Assembly (NCBI RefSeq): GCF_003096415.1
Contig: NZ_QEKH01000010.1
Coordinates: 1 to 64,000, forward strand
Origin: Victivallis vadensis
Lineage (GTDB): Bacteria > Verrucomicrobiota > Lentisphaeria > Victivallales > Victivallaceae
Reading direction: 5' to 3'
Length of the DNA stretch: 64,000 nucleotides
The position numbers and the translations under genes were made by a program. Below the pieces are notes generated by a model. It saw nothing but the letters and a program-made list of their open reading frames with translations, did no database searches and had not been told where the DNA came from. Below are positions 52,903-64,000 of the stretch, piece by piece (within the stretch, counting starts at the first letter, position 1; every line of letters starts with the position of its first letter).

Positions 52903-54747
52903 ATGTCCAAGCAGCTTAATGCTACCCCGACCAAGAATGAAAAACTGGTCAAGTGGGTCAATGAGTGGGTTGCGATCTGCAAGCCCGACGCGGTTTACTG
53001 GTGCGACGGCTCCAAGGAAGAGTACGATCGTCTCTGCAACGAACTGGTCGAATCCGGCCTCGCCATCCGTCTGAATCCCGCGAAGCGCCCGAACAGCCTG
53101 CTGTTCCGCTCCGACCCGTCCGACGTCGCCCGCGTTGAAGCCCGTACTTTCATCGCTTCCGAAAAGAAGGAAGACGCTGGTCCGACCAACAACTGGATTG
53201 ACCCCAAAGAGCTGAAGAAGACTATGCTCGGGCTGTACGACGGCTGCATGAAGGGCCGTACCATGTACGTTATCCCGTTCTCGATGGGTCCGGTCGGCTC
53301 CAACATCGCCAAGATCGGCGTTGAAATCACCGATTCCGCGTATGTCGTGATCAACATGGAAGTGATGACCCGTGTCGGCACCAAGGTGCTCGATGTCCTC
53401 GGCGACAACGGCGAATTCGTCCCGTGCGTGCATTCGGTCGGCAAACCGCTGGCTCCCGGCGAATCCGACAACGGCATCTGGCCGTGCGCGCCGATGGACA
53501 AGAAGTATATCGCCCACTTCCCGGAAACCCGTGAAATCTGGTCGTTCGGCTCCGGTTACGGCGGCAACGCGCTGCTCGGCAAGAAGTGCCTTGCGCTGCG
53601 TATCGCCAGCGTCCAGGCCCGCGACGAGGGCTGGATGGCCGAGCACATGCTCATCCTGAAGCTGACCAATCCGAAGGGTGAAGTCAAGTACGTCACCGGC
53701 GCTTTCCCGTCGGCCTGCGGCAAGACCAACCTCGCGATGCTGATTCCGACCATTCCGGGCTGGAAAGTCGAGACCGTCGGCGACGACATCGCCTGGATGA
53801 AGTTCGACAACGAGGGCAACCTCCGCGCGATCAACCCGGAAGCCGGTTTCTTCGGTGTCGCTCCGGGCACCAGCATGAAGTCCAACAAGAACGCGATGCT
53901 CTCCTGCGCCAAGGACACCATCTTCACCAACGTCGCGCTGACCGACGACGGTGACGTCTGGTGGGAAGGCATCGGCTACGACGCCCCGGATCACCTGATC
54001 GACTGGAAGGGCAAGGATTGGAAACCCGGCCAGGTCGATGCGGAAGGCAAGCCGGTCAAGGCCGCCCATCCGAACGCCCGTTTCACCGCCCGCGCCTGCA
54101 ATTGCCCGGCGATCGCCGCCGAGTGGGAAGATCCTGCCGGCGTGCCGATTGCGGCGTTCCTGTTCGGCGGCCGTCGTCCCTCGACCCTGCCGCTGATCTA
54201 TCAGGCGAAGAGCTGGGAACACGGCGTGTTCATCGGTTCGACCGTCGGCTCCGAAGTGACCGCCGCCGCGCTCGACGTGAAGGCCGGCACCGTCCGTCGC
54301 GACCCGTTCGCGATGCTGCCGTTCTGCGGCTACAACATGGGCGACTACTTCAAGCACTGGCTGGAAATCGGCAAGAAGGGCGCCGCCCAGGGCAATCTGC
54401 CGAAGATTTTCTGCGTGAACTGGTTCCGCAAGAGTGTGGAAGGCAAGTTCATGTGGCCGGGCTTCGGCGATAACAGCCGCGTGCTGGCCTGGGTCTTCGA
54501 CCGCTGCAACGGCGACGGCGCCGCGAAGGAAACCGAAATCGGCGCGATGCCGACTGAGGATGCGATCGATCTCAAGGGAATCGAGGACGAAGTCAGCAAG
54601 GCTGACCTCGCCGAGCTTCTGAAGGTCGACGTCGAAGGCTGGAAGAACGAGCTTGCGATGATCAAGGAACACTACAAGAAGTTCGAAGGTCATCTGCCTG
54701 CCGAGCTTTCCAAGCAGCTCGAGGAACTCGAAGCGCGCCTGAAGTAA
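52903..54747 (+). CDS. pckG: Phosphoenolpyruvate carboxykinase (GTP)
   Basis: A 614-residue enzyme interconverting oxaloacetate and phosphoenolpyruvate with GTP/GDP. The P-loop is [13 protein letters not shown], the reactive-loop Cys follows in the same segment, and the guanine-binding region is [24 protein letters not shown] is 11-12 bases before the ATG at 52903. It is probably important for fermentation through succinate or for gluconeogenesis. Codon bias is strong. Confidence 0.95.
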   Translation: MSKQLNATPTKNEKLVKWVNEWVAICKPDAVYWCDGSKEEYDRLCNELVESGLAIRLNPAKRPNSLLFRSDPSDVARVEARTFIASEKKEDAGPTNNWIDPKELKKTMLGLYDGCMKGRTMYVIPFSMGPVGSNIAKIGVEITDSAYVVINMEVMTRVGTKVLDVLGDNGEFVPCVHSVGKPLAPGESDNGIWPCAPMDKKYIAHFPETREIWSFGSGYGGNALLGKKCLALRIASVQARDEGWMAEHMLILKLTNPKGEVKYVTGAFPSACGKTNLAMLIPTIPGWKVETVGDDIAWMKFDNEGNLRAINPEAGFFGVAPGTSMKSNKNAMLSCAKDTIFTNVALTDDGDVWWEGIGYDAPDHLIDWKGKDWKPGQVDAEGKPVKAAHPNARFTARACNCPAIAAEWEDPAGVPIAAFLFGGRRPSTLPLIYQAKSWEHGVFIGSTVGSEVTAAALDVKAGTVRRDPFAMLPFCGYNMGDYFKHWLEIGKKGAAQGNLPKIFCVNWFRKSVEGKFMWPGFGDNSRVLAWVFDRCNGDGAAKETEIGAMPTEDAIDLKGIEDEVSKADLAELLKVDVEGWKNELAMIKEHYKKFEGHLPAELSKQLEELEARLK

Positions 54748-54769
54748 TTCAGTCACGGTTTGACTCAAG

Positions 54770-54797
54770 ACGGCCGGGATTTTTCCCGGCCGTTTTT
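54770..54797 (+). terminator. pckG terminator
   Basis: ACGGCCGGG / CCCGGCCGT stem with a T-rich tail. Confidence 0.9.
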
Positions 54798-54825
54798 CTT
54801 TTTACCCTCACTTTCCGCATCCCGC

Positions 54826-54854
54826 TTGAAATAAGGAAAACCGAACGATATATT
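54826..54854 (+). promoter_or_regulatory. Promoter of the MlaA-hydrolase gene
   Basis: TTGAAA (54826-54831), a 17 bp spacer and TATATT (54849-54854). Confidence 0.65.
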
Positions 54855-54892
54855 ACAATATGTTCTGATGATGAAAGATTTTGGAGGAGAAC

Positions 54893-57043
54893 ATGAATCG
54901 TTTTTCGGGAGTACGCCGCAATGCCGCAAAATCGCGGAAAATCCGGCTGGGACTGTGGTTGCCGGCTCTCTGCGTGTTGCTGTGGACGGCCGGATGCGCG
55001 ACCGCGCGGACTGCCCCGGATGAAACCGGTGCAGTTGCCGCCCATACGGGGCCGTGGACGCTGACGGAGTTGACCGATGAATTGGGCGGGCCTGATCCGA
55101 TAGAGGGATTCAACCGGGCGATGTTCAGCGTCACCGATTTCGTGATGGTCTGGATTGCGGACCCGGTGGGGCGGGTTTATACGACGATTCTGCCTCGTCC
55201 GGTGATCGAACATTTCGACAATGTCTGCAAAAATCTGGAATTTCCCGCCCATGCGTTCAGCAGCCTCGGCCGCGCCGAATGGAAGGGAGCGTGGGATGAG
55301 ACTGCCCGTTTCCTGCTCAATACCACCGTCGGCATCGCGGGGATTTTCGATCCCGCCGCCCATTGGTTCGATATTTATCCGACGGATTCGGATTTCGGGC
55401 TGATGTTCTGCGACTGGGGGATCGGGCCGGGTTGCACGTTCATGCTGCCGCTCGTACCTACGGTCAATGTGCGCGATACGGTCGGATATCTTTTCGATAC
55501 GGCTTTCGACCTTAAAACCTACATTCCCTATGCCGGTTATGCAACGGCTTTGAACCGGATGACGATAGCGGAACGCGATTACTCCAAATTGCGGGCAGGC
55601 AGCTCGGACCCCTATAAGTCCTATCGCGAAATGATGCTGGCACGCCGGGAATTGCAGCGGCGCATGTGGTTCTACCGTGCGAAAAACGCCGCTGCCGAAC
55701 AGCGGCGGAAACTGGAAAAGGAACCGGTTCCGGTTGAGGAGCCGCATGTTGACGCTCCGGCTCCGCGCCCGGCGTGGGTGACGGCCGGGTGGAAGCAGAT
55801 TCCCGGTTACCGGCCGCAGAGCCCGGTGCTGGATACCATGCGGGTCGCCCGGTTCAATGCGCAGAATGACGATGACCCGTGGTATATGCGCCTTTCCTTC
55901 CTGAACGGCGATTTCAGCCGGCAGTGCGAAGACGGCGAACTGGAACTTGCACCGGATACTCCGCCGCTGCATTACGGTTTCTGGGCCGCTCCGGAGCCGG
56001 AAAAGGATCAGAAGGGGGAACCGGTTCCGCTGCCGGAAAAGCTGGCGATCCTGATTCCCGGCATCGGCGGCAACTATTTCGGCATGACCTCGACCGCGCT
56101 GGCGGAGCTGCTGCATCTGCATGGATATGCGGTGCTTTCGCTGGACAGTCCCTTTGCGTGGCAGTTCATGGTGGCGACCGGCAACAGGCGGCTGCCGGGG
56201 TTTCTGCCTGACGATGCCGCTGAAATCCGTGCCGTATTGCCCGGAATCCTCGGCAACCTGAAAAAAGACGGGCTGATTCGTGATCCGCAGATTGTGATGC
56301 TCGGTTATTCGATGGGGGCTTTGGAAACATTGAAGATTTCGGAACTGGAGGAGAAGGACAACACCCTGAATATCAAACGGTATCTCGCGATCAATCCGCC
56401 GGTCGAACTCTCCAACGCGATCGACCGGGCCGATGCGCTGGCGCAGACCGGTTCCGGCTGGAGCAGCGCCGAAGCGATCGATCAGTTGAGCGATGTGGCG
56501 GGAAAGGGATTGTCGGTCCTGTCGCGGACCGCTCCGCCGTATGATCCCGCCGCCGGTGGGGAACCGGGATTCGATTACCGTTTGCCGGTTTCGCAGGAGC
56601 AGGCCGAGTATGTCGCGGCGCTCTATTTCAAAACCTGCCTGCGCCATCTGCTGCTTTTTGCTCACAAGGAGCGCACGCTTCCTCAATTTCAGAATGAGTA
56701 CCGCTGGGGAAAACGCAATGCGCTTTACCATGAGATCGACAAGATCGGTTTCAGGGAATACGCTGAAGAGTTTCTGGCTCCTGAATACCCCGATATTCCG
56801 TTGGCCGAGCTTTACCGGCAGTCCGGCATGCGCTCTTTCGCGGAGTCACTCAAGCGCAACCCGGAAGTGCGCGTGATCCAGAGCTTCGACGATTTCCTGC
56901 TGACCGAAGAGGACCGCAAATGGCTTGACGCCACATTCGGCAAGCGGCTGACCTGGTTCGACCACGGCGCCCACCTCGGCAACCTTTACACCCTCCCCGT
57001 GCAACAGCAAATTATCGCCGATCTCGAACTTCCCGCCGAATAA
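54893..57043 (+). CDS. mlaA: MlaA (VacJ) lipoprotein fused to an alpha/beta hydrolase
   Basis: 716 residues. A lipobox (WTAGC, Cys35) is followed by an MlaA domain at about residues 65-275: DPIEGFNRAMFSVTDFV, RFLLNTTVGIAGIFDPA, DWGIGPGCTFMLPL. Canonical MlaA is about 250 residues and extracts phospholipid from the outer membrane. Here a Pro-rich linker (VPVEEPHVDAPAPRPAW) leads to a second domain of about 320 residues with an alpha/beta hydrolase layout: LIPGIGGNYFGM, nucleophile elbow GYSMGA (Ser473) and His694 in DHGAHLGN. A lipase or phospholipase acting on MlaA cargo is a natural guess. GGAGG lies 5 bases before the ATG. Confidence 0.87.
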   Translation: MNRFSGVRRNAAKSRKIRLGLWLPALCVLLWTAGCATARTAPDETGAVAAHTGPWTLTELTDELGGPDPIEGFNRAMFSVTDFVMVWIADPVGRVYTTILPRPVIEHFDNVCKNLEFPAHAFSSLGRAEWKGAWDETARFLLNTTVGIAGIFDPAAHWFDIYPTDSDFGLMFCDWGIGPGCTFMLPLVPTVNVRDTVGYLFDTAFDLKTYIPYAGYATALNRMTIAERDYSKLRAGSSDPYKSYREMMLARRELQRRMWFYRAKNAAAEQRRKLEKEPVPVEEPHVDAPAPRPAWVTAGWKQIPGYRPQSPVLDTMRVARFNAQNDDDPWYMRLSFLNGDFSRQCEDGELELAPDTPPLHYGFWAAPEPEKDQKGEPVPLPEKLAILIPGIGGNYFGMTSTALAELLHLHGYAVLSLDSPFAWQFMVATGNRRLPGFLPDDAAEIRAVLPGILGNLKKDGLIRDPQIVMLGYSMGALETLKISELEEKDNTLNIKRYLAINPPVELSNAIDRADALAQTGSGWSSAEAIDQLSDVAGKGLSVLSRTAPPYDPAAGGEPGFDYRLPVSQEQAEYVAALYFKTCLRHLLLFAHKERTLPQFQNEYRWGKRNALYHEIDKIGFREYAEEFLAPEYPDIPLAELYRQSGMRSFAESLKRNPEVRVIQSFDDFLLTEEDRKWLDATFGKRLTWFDHGAHLGNLYTLPVQQQIIADLELPAE

Positions 57044-57758
57044 TGTGGGATTTCGCCTTCGGCGAGCAGGGCGCTTCGCCCCTGCACCCCGACCGGCAAG
57101 GTGCCGGCGCCGGGTACTTAGATCCGGGAAAGGCGAAACGCCTTTCCCTCCGGGCGGGGGAGGCTCCGCTGTGGACAGGCAAGCGAGTACCTGAGCGGCA
57201 CACTGCTCCGGTCGGCGCAAAGCCTGCTTTTTTGCAGGCTTTAGGCACTCCCTGCACCTGCTGCCGCCGGAGGTCACGCGCGGAACGGCCAGATGCTGAC
57301 CGGGTAATAGAAAGATACCCTGATGGAGGCTGATAAGAGTTTATCTGCCGATATACGCAAAGCGAGGTCAGGCAACAATACAATTGCCATATCACAGGCA
57401 AGCATCTTGGAATACGAACCTTACTGAACCTTGCCTGTATTATGAGGATAGGCAGAGTTCAGCCTCCATGAGTGTAATTTCACATCAGATGGTCAGCATC
57501 TGGAGGTTCCGCGCGTGACCTCCGGCGGCAGCAGGCGCAGGGAGTGCCCGGCGTCGGCAAAAAAGCCGACGCGGTCGCCGACCGGAGCGGTGTGCCGCTC
57601 CTGTACAACCATGCCTGTCTCTACCGGGGCCTCCCCCACCCGGAGGGAAAGGCGTTTCGCCTTTCCCGGATCTAAGTACCCGGCGCCGGCACCTTGCCGG
57701 TCGGGGTGCAGGGGCGAAGCGCCCTGCTCGCTCCAAAGGAGCGAAATCCCTTTGCGGA
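57044..57758. repeat. Large inverted repeat with internal hairpins between convergent genes
   Basis: No gene. The left arm (57045-57300) and right arm (57490-57745) are inverted copies, about 85-90% alike by eye. One run of more than 85 bases looks identical, starting GCGAGCAGGGCGCTTCGCCC. The centre (57301-57489) holds a further inverted pair ATGGAGGCTGA / TCAGCCTCCAT. The arms contain the CCGGCAAGGTGCCGGCGCCGG module of repeats at 7 and 10 kb. Convergent genes end at each edge. Confidence 0.85.
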
Positions 57759-58400
57759 CTACAGGAGGAAAGCGAGCTGGAGGGCGAGTCCGACGATCAG
57801 GGGAATGGAAAAGTTGTCGTCCAAGCGGAGCTGCTTTTCAAAAAGCTCGGCGGCGGCGGCCGGGAAGAGTGCGAGATAGCCGGCAAAATAGAATTTGCAC
57901 GGCGCTCCGGTGACGGCGAAGAGAATGGAAAGCGCGACGGCTCCGACGACGATGAAGGCGGCGACTCCCTCATAGCTTTTGTTGTTCGGGGCCTTGTGGC
58001 GTCCGAACCGGCGGCCGACCAGAGCGGCGGCGGCGTCTCCGGTCAGCATCACGGCGAGAGCTCCGGCGGCGGCGAGCGGAGCGTACAGGATCACCACAAG
58101 AAGCGCGGCGGCGAGCACATAGGCGCCGCCGGAGACGATCCAGGCGCCGGGCGCGGGCGGCTTGCGCAGCATTTTCCGGAAGAAGAAACCGTACATCGGA
58201 GCCATCACCGGCCAGTTGCAGGCGTAGGCGTGTTCAAACAGCAGCGTGATGACCAGCAGGACCGCGAAGATTGCGGCGGTAATGCGCCAGTCCGGGATCA
58301 GGATGATCGCAACGACCATCCACAGCGAGGAGAGGTGGATCCCTTTGCGCTTCAACTCTTCAAAATAAGTAATCTGAGGATGCGGAGTGTCCGGTGCCAT
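57759..58400 (-). CDS. CTP-transferase-like polyprenol/phosphatidate kinase family membrane protein
   Basis: 213 residues with about six transmembrane segments. It resembles SEC59/dolichol-kinase and CdsA-like proteins: ELKRKGIHLSSLW near the N-terminus and LTGDAAAALVGRRFGRHK, followed by KSYEGVAAF. This family uses CTP to phosphorylate prenols or diacylglycerol. AAAGGA is about 10 bases before the ATG at 58400. It could recycle undecaprenol or make a lipid precursor. Confidence 0.75.
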   Translation of the reverse strand: MAPDTPHPQITYFEELKRKGIHLSSLWMVVAIILIPDWRITAAIFAVLLVITLLFEHAYACNWPVMAPMYGFFFRKMLRKPPAPGAWIVSGGAYVLAAALLVVILYAPLAAAGALAVMLTGDAAAALVGRRFGRHKAPNNKSYEGVAAFIVVGAVALSILFAVTGAPCKFYFAGYLALFPAAAAELFEKQLRLDDNFSIPLIVGLALQLAFLL

Positions 58401-58516
58401 GGCAGAAATTCCTTTCGTTTGTGAAATATAGCACCGGATCGGAAGCCCTGCCAGCGCAGAGGAAAAAAATCCCCGGAAAGAATGGGAAAAACTCATACAT
58501 TTCCCCTCGGAAAAGA

Positions 58517-61058
<2,542 letters not shown>

Positions 61059-61082
61059 TCAAACAACACAGGAGTCAATATC

Positions 61083-62165
61083 ATGGCCGACAAGGAAGCC
61101 AGGAATAATATAAGCAAGGACAAGAGCCTTGAAATCGCGATCAGCCAGATCGAAAAGGAGTTCGGCAAAGGATCGATCATGCGTCTCGGCGACACCGGGG
61201 CCGCGATGACCGATGTGGTCGCGATCAGCACCGGTTCGATGGCGCTGGACCTCGCGCTCGGCATCGGCGGCGTGCCCGCCGGCCGGATCGTGGAGATTTT
61301 CGGACCCGAATCAAGCGGCAAGACCACTGTCTGTCTGCATGTGATTGCGAATGCGCAGGCCAAAGGCGGCAAGTGCGCGATCATCGATGCGGAGCATGCG
61401 ATTGATCCGGGCTACGCGAAGAAGATCGGCGTCGACATCGACAATCTGCTGATTTCGCAGCCGAACTGCGGTGAGGACGCGCTGAACATCTGCGATACGC
61501 TGGTCCGTACCAACGCGATCGACGTTCTGGTGATCGATTCGGTCGCCGCGCTGGTGCCGAAGGCGGAAATCGAGGGTGAGATGGGCGATTCCCACGTCGG
61601 ATTGCAGGCCCGGCTGATGTCGCAGGCGCTGCGCAAGCTGACCGGTGCGGCCAGCCGCAGCAAGACCTGTATCATCTTCACCAACCAGATCCGCGAAAAG
61701 ATCGGCGTGATGTTCGGCAACCCCGAAACCACTCCCGGCGGCAACGCGCTCAAATTCTACGCGTCGATCCGCATGGACATCCGCAAGACCACCGTGATCA
61801 AGGACCCGGCCGGCAACATCATCGGCAACCGCGCCCGCGTGAAGGTGATCAAGAACAAAATGGCGCCTCCGTTCCGGGTCGCCGAATTCGACATCATGTA
61901 CAACGAGGGCATTTCCAAGGCCGGTTCGCTGCTGGATGTGGCGACCGACATGGGAATTCTGGAAAAGCGCGGCTCGTGGTTCAGCCTCGACGGCGAACAG
62001 CTCGGGCAGGGGCGCGACCAGACCAAGGCGCTGATTGCCGCCAGTCCGGAGCTTCAGCAAAAACTGATGGACCGGATCAATGCCAAGATCAAAGGCGGAG
62101 AAGCTTCCGCCCCGATGGAGCTTCCCGAAGAGTCAGCCGAACCGGCTCCCGCTCCGGAAGCCTGA
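61083..62165 (+). CDS. recA: Recombinase RecA
   Basis: A 360-residue recombinase. Walker A is GPESSGKTT; Walker B is [10 protein letters not shown]; loop L2 is [22 protein letters not shown]. The tail is Pro/Glu/Ala rich. AGGAG is 9 bases before the ATG. No LexA-like box is evident upstream, in keeping with co-transcription with gyrB. Confidence 0.97.
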   Translation: MADKEARNNISKDKSLEIAISQIEKEFGKGSIMRLGDTGAAMTDVVAISTGSMALDLALGIGGVPAGRIVEIFGPESSGKTTVCLHVIANAQAKGGKCAIIDAEHAIDPGYAKKIGVDIDNLLISQPNCGEDALNICDTLVRTNAIDVLVIDSVAALVPKAEIEGEMGDSHVGLQARLMSQALRKLTGAASRSKTCIIFTNQIREKIGVMFGNPETTPGGNALKFYASIRMDIRKTTVIKDPAGNIIGNRARVKVIKNKMAPPFRVAEFDIMYNEGISKAGSLLDVATDMGILEKRGSWFSLDGEQLGQGRDQTKALIAASPELQQKLMDRINAKIKGGEASAPMELPEESAEPAPAPEA

Positions 62166-62192
62166 TCCGGCCTGAACCGGAGAGCCGGCAAG

Positions 62193-64000
62193 TTGAAGAA
62201 CTTCTTCACCATTACGGAAACGGCGTTCGCGGCGATGCTTCTGGCTTCCGCGGTCGCCGTCCATGCCGCCGACGAGGCGACCGAACGGCGGCTGGGCATC
62301 CGGGCCGTCGCGAACGGCGATTATTCCAATGCCGTCAACTTCTTCAAGAGCGCCCTCGCTCTTTCCGGAGAGGATCAGGAGAAGTGGGCCGCCAATGCGG
62401 TTGACCTCGCCGCCGCGAAGCTGCGCACCGGAGATCTGGCGGGGGCCAGGGAGCTGCTGGCGGAATTCCGCAGTCGTTTTCCTGCCCGTTCCGCCGGCTT
62501 GCTTCCCGGTGAGATCATGATCGCGGAGCGCAAATACGACGATGCGGAAAAGTTCTTTCAGAGCCTTGCCGCCAGTGCGGCCGATCCTGAATTGAGCTGC
62601 CAGGCACGCTATGCGCTGGCACTCTCCCGGCTCCATCAGAATAAGTTTCCGGCGGCGCTCGCCGATCTGGAACAGCTGGAACGGGAAAATGCCGATCTCC
62701 CCTCCTGGGCGGCTCGCGCCCATCTGACCCGCATCTATACGCTGCTGGCTTCCGGGGATCTCAAAACCGCCGAGGAGTTGCTCAAACAGGACAAATACCG
62801 CAAAGAGCTTCCGGACCGCTACCGCCGGCTGGAGCTGGCCCTGATGCTGAAACGGCGGCAGTTCGACTCCTTCTATCGGCTTTGGCCGGAGATTGCCGCT
62901 GAAGCGGGCGACCGCCAGGACAAGCTGCTTTATGACCTTGCGGTCTCCGGGGCGTTGCAGGCGGCGGCGGCCAAACAGTATGACGCGGCGGTTCGGCTGT
63001 TGAACGACGGTTTCCGTTTTGCCGGAAACGATCTGGAGAGGCGCAATGCACTGCGCGAATTGATCAATGTCGACGCCGTGGTCGATCCGGAGCGGGCGGC
63101 TGATGCGATTAAACGTTACCTGGAATTTTTCCCGGAAGCGAACGACCGGACCGAACTTTTACTGCGCGGTGCCCGGCTGCTGGCTTCCGTGAAATCCTAT
63201 GACCGGGCGATTGCGCTTTTCACGCAGGTGACCGGGGACAACCGGATTCCGACTGAACAGCGGCTCGGGGCGGCGCGGGAAGCGGCGGTCACCGCGCAGG
63301 CGGCGGGCCGGCCGGAGGTCGCGCGCCGGATGTACCGGTATCTGATCGAACAGGCGGAGACGCCGGATCAGAGGCTGGAGGGAAACTATCTGTTCGGCGA
63401 GTACTCATTCCGGGAGAAAAATTTCCGCCAGGCCGCCAACCTGTTGAAAACAGTCGCCGATTCCGGTTCCAACCGGGCCGATGCGGCCCGTTACCGGCTG
63501 TTGCAGTCGCTGGTGGAGCTGAAGCGGTATAAAGAGGCCGAACCGGTTGCGGAGGCGCTGCGTCGTTCCCCGGTGCAGACTCATGCCACCAGTGCTGATT
63601 TCTACCGTGCGCTGCTGCTGGAAAAAGCGGGGCACAGCGCGGAGGCGCGCAGCGAATATCTGAAATTTCTGGTTGCGCATCCGGATTCGGAGTACAGTCC
63701 CCGGGCGTTGTTCAGTGCGGCGGAACTGGCGATGGAGCTGCGGGAGTATCCGGCGGCGGTCCGCGAGTTCTTTGAATTTGCCGAAAAGAATCCGAAATCC
63801 GACAGCGCTCCCGCCGCGCTCTATCAGGCGATGCAGTCCGGTTACTTCGCCAGAAACGCGGCGGAAACCCGGCGTGCGATCGAGCTGCTGGAGAAGAAAT
63901 ACCCGGAATCCCCGGTGGTGATCGAAAGCCGCCTGCAGCTGGCCGACTACCTGATCCGGGACGCAGATTACGACGGGGCGCTGGCGCAGCTGGCGGAAGT
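62193..64000 (+). CDS. Exported TPR-repeat protein, truncated by the window end
   Basis: At least 602 residues, open through base 64000. The proposed TTG start at 62193 gives a signal peptide (FAAMLLASAVAVHAA); CGGAGAG lies about 11-14 bases upstream. The rest is a chain of TPR units: GDYSNAVNFFKSALALSGED, KYDDAEKFFQSLA, SYDRAIALFTQVTGD, NFRQAANLLKTVADSG. It resembles periplasmic TPR proteins such as the YbgF/BamD type, but the exact role is unknown. It begins 27 bases after recA. Confidence 0.8.
   Translation, partial: MKNFFTITETAFAAMLLASAVAVHAADEATERRLGIRAVANGDYSNAVNFFKSALALSGEDQEKWAANAVDLAAAKLRTGDLAGARELLAEFRSRFPARSAGLLPGEIMIAERKYDDAEKFFQSLAASAADPELSCQARYALALSRLHQNKFPAALADLEQLERENADLPSWAARAHLTRIYTLLASGDLKTAEELLKQDKYRKELPDRYRRLELALMLKRRQFDSFYRLWPEIAAEAGDRQDKLLYDLAVSGALQAAAAKQYDAAVRLLNDGFRFAGNDLERRNALRELINVDAVVDPERAADAIKRYLEFFPEANDRTELLLRGARLLASVKSYDRAIALFTQVTGDNRIPTEQRLGAAREAAVTAQAAGRPEVARRMYRYLIEQAETPDQRLEGNYLFGEYSFREKNFRQAANLLKTVADSGSNRADAARYRLLQSLVELKRYKEAEPVAEALRRSPVQTHATSADFYRALLLEKAGHSAEARSEYLKFLVAHPDSEYSPRALFSAAELAMELREYPAAVREFFEFAEKNPKSDSAPAALYQAMQSGYFARNAAETRRAIELLEKKYPESPVVIESRLQLADYLIRDADYDGALAQLAE

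Noticed and set aside
52843-54768. Minus-strand open frame of 641 codons
   Set aside because: It is the antisense of pckG; the strong codon bias of pckG removes stops from this frame.
57334-57345. Third copy of the stem-loop repeat
   Set aside because: Only TAAGAGTTTATC is shared with 19392-19402; the rest does not match.
57043-57913. Short ORFs in the inverted repeat
   Set aside because: They are present in both arms as a result of the palindrome, have no ribosome sites and no protein-like composition.

Overview
The window looks like chromosome of a Lentisphaerota bacterium close to Victivallis. This is an inference from content, not a database match. The supporting signs are high G+C, Gram-negative envelope genes (Mla, Lol, lipoproteins), stand-alone pilin-like proteins with the [18 protein letters not shown]-terminus followed by DUF1559-type C-termini, LacI-type sensing, and several carbohydrate-active proteins.

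Layout. 0.2-10.3 kb is an accessory block for sugar and ester metabolism: a very large GH2 glycosidase, a pilin-like gene broken by an in-frame stop, a LacI regulator with a consensus promoter and operator, two tandem SGNH hydrolases, and an esterase with a split chromate transporter. 10.7-15.2 kb is a parE-parC topoisomerase pair. 15.3-19.95 kb lies between tRNA-Thr and tRNA-Leu and holds a small phage-like island. 20.0-23.4 kb has two tandem secretin-like genes. 23.9-27.3 kb has a putative micro-operon, a two-component system and prmC. 27.4-33.3 kb has a pilin/beta-helix (pectate-lyase-like)/GntR-LacI operon and a thioesterase/phosphoesterase operon. 33.4-36.1 kb has a possible small RNA, an exported protein and an aminotransferase with its Lrp-type regulator. 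36.1-41.5 kb has cdsA, uppS, a SIS-domain gene, a candidate origin, dnaN and recF. 41.7-49.4 kb holds envelope and RNA/ribosome housekeeping genes (radical SAM, Lol ABC, J-domain, CheY-like, HNH, a 29-residue AURKAIP1/COX24 protein, TPR, rlmN). 49.5-54.7 kb holds tyrS, ppk2, a membrane protein and pckG. 54.9-58.4 kb has an MlaA-hydrolase fusion, a roughly 700 bp palindromic region and a CTP-transferase-like gene. 58.6-64 kb is gyrB-recA and a truncated TPR gene.

How the genes fit together. dnaN-recF beside an AT-rich stretch with four DnaA-box-like 9-mers, and gyrB-recA 18 kb away, suggest proximity to the replication origin; no dnaA is visible. uppS and cdsA would normally adjoin but are separated by about 500 bp of repeat. 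GC-rich, hairpin-rich intergenic repeats recur at 7.0-7.4, 8.1-8.3, 10.4-10.7, 23.6-23.8, 37.2-37.6, 41.5-41.7 and 57.0-57.8 kb. They share modules and usually begin at gene 3' ends.

Most distinctive points: the MlaA-alpha/beta hydrolase fusion, the metallophosphoesterase-PHP fusion, the modular repeats, the candidate origin, the tiny overlapping ORFs near 24 kb, the orphan promoter/terminator unit at 33.5 kb, and two genes damaged by one codon or base. Start codons were chosen from Shine-Dalgarno spacing and often differ from the longest open frame.
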